Source: Orychophragmus violaceus (taxonomy: Eukaryota; Streptophyta; Magnoliopsida; Brassicales; Brassicaceae). From it: 64,000 nt of DNA. Below, one piece after another: positions 58,201-64,000 of this stretch; position 1 is the stretch's first letter, and each line of letters starts with the position of its first letter. The stretch spans positions 45,783,765 through 45,847,764 of the forward strand of contig CM058238.1 in the NCBI GenBank assembly GCA_030180135.1, in the 5' to 3' direction. The translations under genes were made by a program, and so were the position numbers. The notes beneath the pieces were generated by a model. That model worked only from the letters and a program-made list of their open reading frames with translations, made no database searches and was not told the DNA's origin.

Positions 58201-58889
58201 ACTAAACTTCTTGAAACAAATGTGTCATGGATTGGAGAATTTAGGTGATGTAGGACAACTATAAATAAGTTTTTGTATGCTCCTAAAGGTAGAATGAGAA
58301 GCATGTTGTTTTTGTTCGTTTGTAACACCACTAAGTAACCCCTCTAAAAGACTAGAAAGAAATTTTGGTCTTCTAAAAGGTCCTATGAGACCCTAAATAA
58401 AACTTTTTAACCAAAACCTCTTGAAACATATATGTCATGGATTGGTGAATTTCGGTGAGGTAAGACAACAATAAGTAAGTTTTTGTATGCTCCTAAAGGT
58501 AGAATGGGGAGCATTTTATACAAGTTTATGTTCGTTTGTAACACCCCTAAGTAACCCTTCTAAGTGACTAGAAAGAAATTTTGATCTTCTAAAAGGTCCT
58601 ATGAGATCCTAAATAAAACTTTTTAACCAAAACCTCTTGAAATATATATGTCATGGATTGGTGAATTTCGGTGAGGTAAGACAACAATAAGTAAGTTTTT
58701 GTATGCTCCTAAAGGTAGAATGGGGAGCATTTTATACAAGTTTATGTTCGTTTGTAACACCCCAAAGTAACCCTTCTAAGTGACTAGAAAAAAAACTTTG
58801 ATCTTCAAAAAGATCCTATGAGAATCCTAAATAAATCATTTTAACCAAAATATCTTGAAACATATATGTCATGGATTGGAGAATTTAGG
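52229..58889 (+). repeat. Satellite array block 5
   Basis: About 31 monomers, same direction, resuming exactly where D cut (GAGGT then AAGACAAC). Ends in TTAGG (58885-58889), the target duplication of F. Confidence 0.95.
54480..58505 (+). repeat. Recent 2364-bp-offset duplication in the array
   Basis: About 54480-56140 recurs at about 56844-58505. Shared rare variants at a constant 2364-bp offset: GAGATTCC (54519), GGTAAGGTAGG, AAACGTAG (54838), CCCTACTAAATG, ATCCGTAAC, GATCCTCTGAG, AAAAATTTTAAC and AAGTTGTTGTATGG (about 55470). Those I compared are identical, so this is one of the youngest duplications here. The copies part near 56150/58515. Confidence 0.87.
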
Positions 58890-59875
58890 TGATGTAGCCC
58901 CAAAAATGAGACTAGATGGATAGATTGGTGGAGAACAAGCACTGGTCTTAAGACTCTCTTACTTGTCCGGATGAGATGGGATGAATGAATGAAGATGGGA
59001 ATTGATCTGCTGGTTTTAGAACTCTCTCAAATCAATTCAGTAGATGGTGTAGATGATGGAGTGAAACACGCCACAAGGTCTATGGAAGAAACCTTGATAA
59101 GTCTAAGAACACAAGAGAAAAGCTTCTCACACAATCTCTATGAATTCAAACAAGTGTTTTATGAACACAAAACAAACAGTTTTTATTATCAAAATGGGTC
59201 TCCCATACATTGATATGTTTAAGCCAATATATAGGCATGTACAAGAATAAGGACCCTTATATGGTCATAAACAAAAGATCTCTGGAAAATAAATGCAAAT
59301 ATTGAAGGCAGATATTTGGGCTATTTTTTAGCCATTTAAATTAATTGCTTGGTCAAAATAAATCAACTCCTTGAAGACTATGTATCTTGACAGCTTAGGT
59401 GAGAATCCTTGAGCATTATTTCGTAGCTGGAGCATTGATAGGAATCTCACATTCCTTTTGACCAAAAGTAAATGTGATCGTGGCCAAATATGGTAAGTTC
59501 TTTCTCCTTTGTATCTTGAATACTTCTGGTTTTATTTTTTGTGATCCACGTCTTCTATAAGCCTTTAATTGGCCCATATGATCTCCTGGATGCCAAGTAA
59601 ATGTTTGCAAGGAATTATAACACCTATTCATAACACATTCCTTAAAAATATCAGAAGACGACCAATTGAGTGTATCTTCGGTTATGGTTGATCCACGTCT
59701 GGTCCAGCTCGGTTCATAGATGGTTTTGGGTCCTTGATGGATCAAGAATATGGCCCAAGTAGGATCTGAGCTTAACTCTTCATGGTTGGGATTGTATGCT
59801 TTAATATTAGGCCATTGGTCAATCTTGTTAAAACTGTCTTGTGAAAACAAATTGTTGAAACAAGTCTTGGTGTAT
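58890..59875 (-). repeat. F arm X' (inverted copy of X)
   Basis: 986 bp, appearing identical to the reverse complement of 61089-62074. On the minus strand it holds the last ~150 codons of the 247-aa frame, then a non-coding LTR-like tail with TATA-like CCTATATATTGGC (59224-59236) ending GGGGCTACATCA. Small frame 58989-59213 is in the tail and not protein-like. Confidence 0.85.
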
Positions 59876-60159
59876 TTCAGCGTGGGTATGACTTTGTACT
59901 CCTTAGTGTCTTCATGAAAGGCTTTGGATTTGATGACCTCATCATACTCTCCCTCTTCAAAAGGATTTGTCCTCAAATCCTGATCTATTTCTTTCGTGAT
60001 ACATATGTTGGGAGCAGCTGGTTTTGATAAAGGTTCAGCAGCTTTGTGCACCTTTATGCCTCTCTTTTCTTCCAAGCGTGTGAGCCTTTGATCAAGCTTT
60101 TTGATCTCCTCATAAATCATTTTCAAAGAGGTAACATTATCTCCTTTAATGTTATTCAT
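59416..60159 (-). CDS. Unrecognised 247-aa protein in element F
   Basis: Open frame from ATG at 60157-60159, about 335 nt after the minus-strand PBS, in the position of a gag gene. Residues about 10-40 (IYEEIKKLDQRLTRLEEKR) look like a coiled coil. The remainder is polar with several Trp (TWAIF, PSWTRRG, TFTWHPGDHMGQLKAY) and ends GQKECEIPINAPATK. I see no zinc knuckle, protease, RT or integrase motif. From about residue 95 onward it lies in the X' arm and is duplicated, inverted, at 61090-61548. Could be a non-autonomous element's Gag-like product or a captured sequence; function unknown. Confidence 0.6.
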   Translation of the reverse strand: MNNIKGDNVTSLKMIYEEIKKLDQRLTRLEEKRGIKVHKAAEPLSKPAAPNICITKEIDQDLRTNPFEEGEYDEVIKSKAFHEDTKEYKVIPTLKYTKTCFNNLFSQDSFNKIDQWPNIKAYNPNHEELSSDPTWAIFLIHQGPKTIYEPSWTRRGSTITEDTLNWSSSDIFKECVMNRCYNSLQTFTWHPGDHMGQLKAYRRRGSQKIKPEVFKIQRRKNLPYLATITFTFGQKECEIPINAPATK

Positions 60160-60493
60160 TACTCAATGGTATTAAACAACACAAAGAGAAGAATACCAAG
60201 GATTGGAAAAAAGAATTTGAGAATTGCACACGTTTTGGATCTTTGTAATCTGGGTTTTGTGATTTTTGTGGAGTTTTTTTTGGGTAAGAAATATAAGAAA
60301 CTGAAAATAAAGAAAACAAAGAAGCAAAACAAATTTCTGGGTTTTTGTTTATGAAAGAAAATTGAATGAGGAACAAAGAAACAACAATTTTTTTTTTTGG
60401 TTTTTTTTTTTTTTAAATGATAGAAAACAAAGAACTCAGAATTAAAAAGATAGAATTAGATTGGATTGACACAACCTTGGATAGGAGCTTTTA
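60160..60493 (-). other. AT-rich leader of the minus-strand half of F
   Basis: Between the PBS and the 247-aa frame on the minus strand; contains A/T homopolymers (60388-60414). Frames on either strand here (60046-60354, 60152-60376) are low-complexity and not supported. Confidence 0.65.
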
Positions 60494-60505
60494 GCTCTGA
60501 TACCA
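60494..60505 (-). promoter_or_regulatory. Minus-strand primer binding site in F
   Basis: TGGTATCAGAGC on the minus strand, two bases after the Y' LTR end TACATCA. Confidence 0.82.
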
Positions 60506-60507
60506 AA

Positions 60508-61091
60508 TGATGTAAGATCCGAGGTGGATAGTTGTTTGGGTCGTCCAGCTGGTCGGAGACGCTCTCTGGTTGATCCGTGGTCGATGGTTGAATGGAAAAA
60601 GCTTGCTGGCCTAAGGCGCTCTCAAGGCTTTTTAGTGGATGGTTAGATGAAATAGATGATGGATCGAAGAACGCCACTCAAGGGTATGAAAGCCCTTGTG
60701 ATAAGCTCAAGAATCTAAGCCTTAGTGAATCCACACATAAGACATAAATTCATAATGTTTTCTAAGAAGGGGAATCCGCACAACTTAGAGAAACAAAGAA
60801 CAAAGCATAAAAGCTTTAAAAGAGAGAACTCTTTGATTTTCCAAAATTTTTTATATTATTTACAATAAAACAATTGAGCTTTTTATATCTCTTACAAGGT
60901 GATCTTTACAATAAAACACATTAAAAGAAAATGATTTATATTTATACAAAAAGAGAAAAATTAGCTAAATTCAAATATTAGTCTTCTTGCCACCAATTTA
61001 GCCATTGTCATTGAATGAGAATCCTTGAATTTTTTATGAAGTTATGAGGTTGTGATTCTCATAATAAACCCATGCATTGAAGACCTAGATA
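60508..61091 (-). repeat. F LTR-like arm Y' (inverted copy of Y)
   Basis: 584 bp, reverse complement of 62512-63095 with about four or five differences (for example CAACTATCC against CAATTATCC; TTCAACC against TTCGACC). In minus-strand sense it ends GGATCTTACATCA just before a PBS, as a 5' LTR should. It joins X at 61089-61091 through a shared ATA. Confidence 0.83.
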
Positions 61092-62074
61092 CACCAAGAC
61101 TTGTTTCAACAATTTGTTTTCACAAGACAGTTTTAACAAGATTGACCAATGGCCTAATATTAAAGCATACAATCCCAACCATGAAGAGTTAAGCTCAGAT
61201 CCTACTTGGGCCATATTCTTGATCCATCAAGGACCCAAAACCATCTATGAACCGAGCTGGACCAGACGTGGATCAACCATAACCGAAGATACACTCAATT
61301 GGTCGTCTTCTGATATTTTTAAGGAATGTGTTATGAATAGGTGTTATAATTCCTTGCAAACATTTACTTGGCATCCAGGAGATCATATGGGCCAATTAAA
61401 GGCTTATAGAAGACGTGGATCACAAAAAATAAAACCAGAAGTATTCAAGATACAAAGGAGAAAGAACTTACCATATTTGGCCACGATCACATTTACTTTT
61501 GGTCAAAAGGAATGTGAGATTCCTATCAATGCTCCAGCTACGAAATAATGCTCAAGGATTCTCACCTAAGCTGTCAAGATACATAGTCTTCAAGGAGTTG
61601 ATTTATTTTGACCAAGCAATTAATTTAAATGGCTAAAAAATAGCCCAAATATCTGCCTTCAATATTTGCATTTATTTTCCAGAGATCTTTTGTTTATGAC
61701 CATATAAGGGTCCTTATTCTTGTACATGCCTATATATTGGCTTAAACATATCAATGTATGGGAGACCCATTTTGATAATAAAAACTGTTTGTTTTGTGTT
61801 CATAAAACACTTGTTTGAATTCATAGAGATTGTGTGAGAAGCTTTTCTCTTGTGTTCTTAGACTTATCAAGGTTTCTTCCATAGACCTTGTGGCGTGTTT
61901 CACTCCATCATCTACACCATCTACTGAATTGATTTGAGAGAGTTCTAAAACCAGCAGATCAATTCCCATCTTCATTCATTCATCCCATCTCATCCGGACA
62001 AGTAAGAGAGTCTTAAGACCAGTGCTTGTTCTCCACCAATCTATCCATCTAGTCTCATTTTTGGGGCTACATCA
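61089..62074 (+). repeat. F arm X
   Basis: 986 bp, starting ATACACC and ending GGGGCTACATCA right before the plus-strand PBS, so its right part acts as an LTR end (U5). TATA-like CCTATATATTGGC at about 61729-61741. The left part is the 3' part of the 247-aa frame. Confidence 0.85.
61090..61548 (+). pseudogene. Inverted 3' fragment of the F open frame
   Basis: About 152 codons identical in translation to the C-terminal part of the 59416-60159 protein, ending at the same stop. It lacks the N-terminal coiled coil and has no ATG of its own at the junction with Y'. A by-product of the inverted duplication. Confidence 0.78.
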
Positions 62075-62076
62075 TT

Positions 62077-62089
62077 TGGTATCAGAGCC
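62077..62089 (+). promoter_or_regulatory. Plus-strand primer binding site in F
   Basis: TGGTATCAGAGCC, two bases after the X end CTACATCA. Together with 60494-60505 this gives F two PBSs in opposite directions. Confidence 0.85.
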
Positions 62090-62511
62090 GAATGTCCTAT
62101 CACTTATCTTTTTAGTTTTTTTTTTGTTTAATTGTTTTCTTTTTTCATTTTATTTTAATATCAAAAACCAAAAAAAACATTTTCTGTTTTTGTTCTTTTT
62201 TTATAAAATTTAAAAACCATAAAAATGTTTTTTCTTTATTTTTCCTAAAGTTTTATTTTCTCATTAAAAGAAAAAATAATTCCTTTTATTTTTGATTTTT
62301 CAGTTTAACAAAAAAAAAAACTTAAAAAAAATTATTCCTTTTCCCTAATAAAATTTCATCCATAAAAAACTTTAAAAAAAAACTACTTTCGTTTTGTTTC
62401 TTGAAAAAATAATTCGTTTTTCTTCTTTTTATTAAAATAAAAATAAAAAAAATTCTCAAGGTGAAACGGTTTTGAGGACAAAACCCTTTGAAGAGTGAGA
62501 GAATAATGCAA
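62090..62511 (+). other. AT-rich leader and PPT of the plus-strand half of F
   Basis: Very A/T-rich with long T and A runs (62115-62450), no gene. At its end, GAGGACAAAACCC and the purine-rich GAAGAGTGAGAGAA (about 62491-62504) precede TGCAATATC, a possible LTR start at 62507. In an intact element a coding region would lie between leader and PPT; here it is missing. Confidence 0.65.
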
Positions 62512-63095
62512 TATCTAGGTCTTCAATGCATGGGTTTATTATGAGAATCACAACCTCATAACTTCATAAAAAAGTCAAGGATTCTCATTCAATGACAATG
62601 GCTAAATTGGTGGCAAGAAGACTAATATTTGAATTTAGCTAATTTTTCTCTTTTTGTATAAATATAAATCATTTTCTTTTAATGTGTTTTATTGTAAAGA
62701 TCACCTTGTAAGAGATATAAAAAGCTCAATTGTTTTATTGTAAATAATATAGAAATTTTTGGAAAATCAAAGAGTTCTCTCTTTTAAAGCTTTTATGCTT
62801 TGTTCTTTGTTTCTCTAAGTTGTGCGGATTCCCCTTCTTAGAAAACATTATGAATTTATGTCTTATGTGTGGATTCACTAAGGCTTAGATTCTTGAGCTT
62901 ATCACAAGGGCTTTCATACCCTTGAGTGGCGTTCTTCGATCCATCATCTATTTCATCTAACCATCCACTAAAAAGCCTTGAGAGCGCCTTAGGCCAGCAA
63001 GCTTTTTCCATTCGACCATCGACCACGGATCAACCAGAGAGCGTCTCCGACCAGCTGGACGACCCAAACAATTATCCACCTCGGATCTTACATCA
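62512..63095 (+). repeat. F LTR-like arm Y
   Basis: 584 bp (589 if the LTR starts TGCAATATC at 62507), ending GGATCTTACATCA next to the TTAGG duplication. TATA-like GATATAAAAAG at about 62715-62725. Acts as the 3' LTR of the plus-strand half. Confidence 0.82.
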
Positions 63096-63538
63096 TTAGG
63101 TGAGGTAGAACAACTATAAGTAAGTTTTTGTATGCTCCTAAAGGTAGAATGAGAAGCATTTTATACAAGTTTATGTTCGTTTGTAACACACCTAAGTAAC
63201 CCTTCTAAATGACTAGAAAGACACTTTGATCTTCTAAAATGTTCTATGAGAATCCTAAACTAAACTTTTTAAACTTAACTTCTTGAAAGAAATGTGTCAT
63301 GGATTGGAGAATTTAGGTGATGTAGGACAACTATAAATAAGTTTTTGTATGCTCCTAAAGGTAGAATGAGAAGCATGTTGTTTTTGTTCGTTTGTAACAC
63401 CACTAAGTAACCCCTCTAAAAGACTAGAAAGAAATTTTGATCTTCTAAAAGGTCCTATGAGATCCTAAATAAAACTTTTTAACCAAAACCTCTTGAAATA
63501 TATATGTCATGGATTGGTGAATTTCGGTGAGGTAAGAC
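63096..63538 (+). repeat. Satellite array block 6
   Basis: About two monomers of the same array and direction, resuming after F (TTAGGTGAGGTAG). Interrupted at 63538 by G. Confidence 0.94.
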
Positions 63539-64000
63539 TGTTGGGATTTCAGAGACTTATCTCTTATTCCATGATGGAAATGAAGAGACTAAGCTCATGA
63601 ACAAGAAACAGTAAATGGACAGAAACAATTTAAGGGAGACTAAATTGAATCTGTTTAAAGAGAGACCAACTAGTTTGAGACTGATTCAACTCTATTAGAG
63701 CTTTGTAGCCTAGAGAAGATCAAAACCAGTAAGCTAGTGGTTTATAGGAGCACTTAGCTATATGAAAACTAGACCAGGAGCTTAACTACTCATCAAGAGT
63801 GTTTACTCATGAATCTGGACAGAATCAGTAATTAGCAAGTGTTATCCTTAAGAAGAAGAGCATAAGAGAACCGTACCAAGCTTGTCTTGGTGAGAACCGG
63901 TTCTACTTAGCTTTGACAAGAGCACCTAACTATTTGAGACTTATCCAGGAGCTTAACATCACTTATAGAGTGTGTTTACTCATGAGGATTAAGAGAATCA
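63539..64000 (-). mobile_element. Partial LTR of an E/C-like element (G), cut by window end
   Basis: The satellite stops after GTAAGAC and is replaced by TGTTGGGATTTCAGAGAC, resembling the E LTR edge TGTTGGAATTTCAAGAGAC. Further similarity: GAGCTTAAC, GTTTACTCATGA, CAGTAATTAGC. Probably the terminal part of a minus-strand LTR; the left target duplication would be AAGAC (63534-63538). It contains a diverged direct duplication about 172 bp apart (from 63749 and 63921). The right end is not visible. Confidence 0.75.

Larger units (their letters stand above)
58890..63095. mobile_element. Composite inverted LTR element F
   Basis: 4206 bp bounded by TTAGG (58885-58889 and 63096-63100) and by TGATGTA...TACATCA ends. 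Plus-strand order: X' (58890-59875), U1' (59876-60507), Y' (60508-61091), X (61089-62074), U2 (62075-62511), Y (62512-63095). X and X' are inverted copies of 986 bp; Y and Y' are inverted copies of 584 bp. So it reads as two back-to-back half elements: minus strand Y-PBS-ORF-X and plus strand X-PBS-leader-PPT-Y. One outer target duplication suggests it integrated as a unit. Not Ty1/copia by the evidence here; possibly Ty3/gypsy-derived (weak). Confidence 0.8.

Noticed and set aside
59416..60159. F frame as a host gene
   Set aside because: It starts downstream of a PBS inside the mobile element and is partly duplicated with the element's arms.
58890..63095. F as a DNA transposon or MITE because of long inverted repeats
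   Set aside because: The repeats are internal, two tRNA-Met PBSs and LTR-type ends are present, and no transposase is seen; an LTR-derived composite explains more.

Overview
The window looks like a plant centromeric or pericentromeric satellite block. About 33 kb is a head-to-tail tandem satellite with a monomer of about 217 bp, present in six blocks that all run in the same direction. About 31 kb is LTR retrotransposons inserted into it. I see no host gene, rRNA, tRNA, CRISPR array or operon. Plant LTR elements primed by initiator tRNA-Met (TGGTATCAGAGC), Ty1/copia Gag-Pol proteins and AT-rich satellite indicate a flowering plant. Brassicaceae is my guess from the style of the elements. The monomer is not the 178-bp Arabidopsis pAL1 type as I know it.

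Layout: satellite 1-10377; intact Ty1/copia element A (+) 10378-15928; satellite 15929-22058; intact Ty1/copia element B (-) 22059-27831; satellite 27832-30167; non-autonomous LTR element E (-) 30168-34687; satellite 34688-41928; element D (-) 41929-52228, a sibling of B with two nonsense codons, whose 3' LTR is split by the non-autonomous element C (+) 42210-46727; satellite 52229-58889; composite inverted LTR structure F 58890-63095; satellite 63096-63538; the start of another E-like LTR (G) running off the window at 63539-64000. Each complete insertion is bounded by a 5-bp target-site duplication (A TGTGT, B CTAAG, E TTTTA, D GAGGT, C GATGG, F TTAGG). Joining the flanks restores a normal monomer or LTR.

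The satellite has higher-order structure: monomer variants of about 210, 215 and 217 bp recur in blocks at offsets of 4097, 2370, 4081, 1293 and 2364 bp, as expected from unequal exchange. LTR pairs give relative ages: C 1 difference in 1142 bp, A 1 in 428, B 2 in 522 and D two dinucleotide indels (all recent); E has many substitutions and indels (older).

The elements appear functionally linked. A, B, C, D and E share the PBS, a GGGGGAG polypurine tract and, upstream of it, an RNA hairpin whose stem changes between families while pairing is kept and whose loop is nearly constant. C and E lack gag-pol but keep all these signals, plus a triple hairpin in the leader and a five-fold U3 motif. C also retains a relic of a B-like gag start. 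The simplest reading is that C and E are parasites of an autonomous B-like copia element. This shared cis-acting RNA system, and the chimeric inverted element F, are the most interesting contents.
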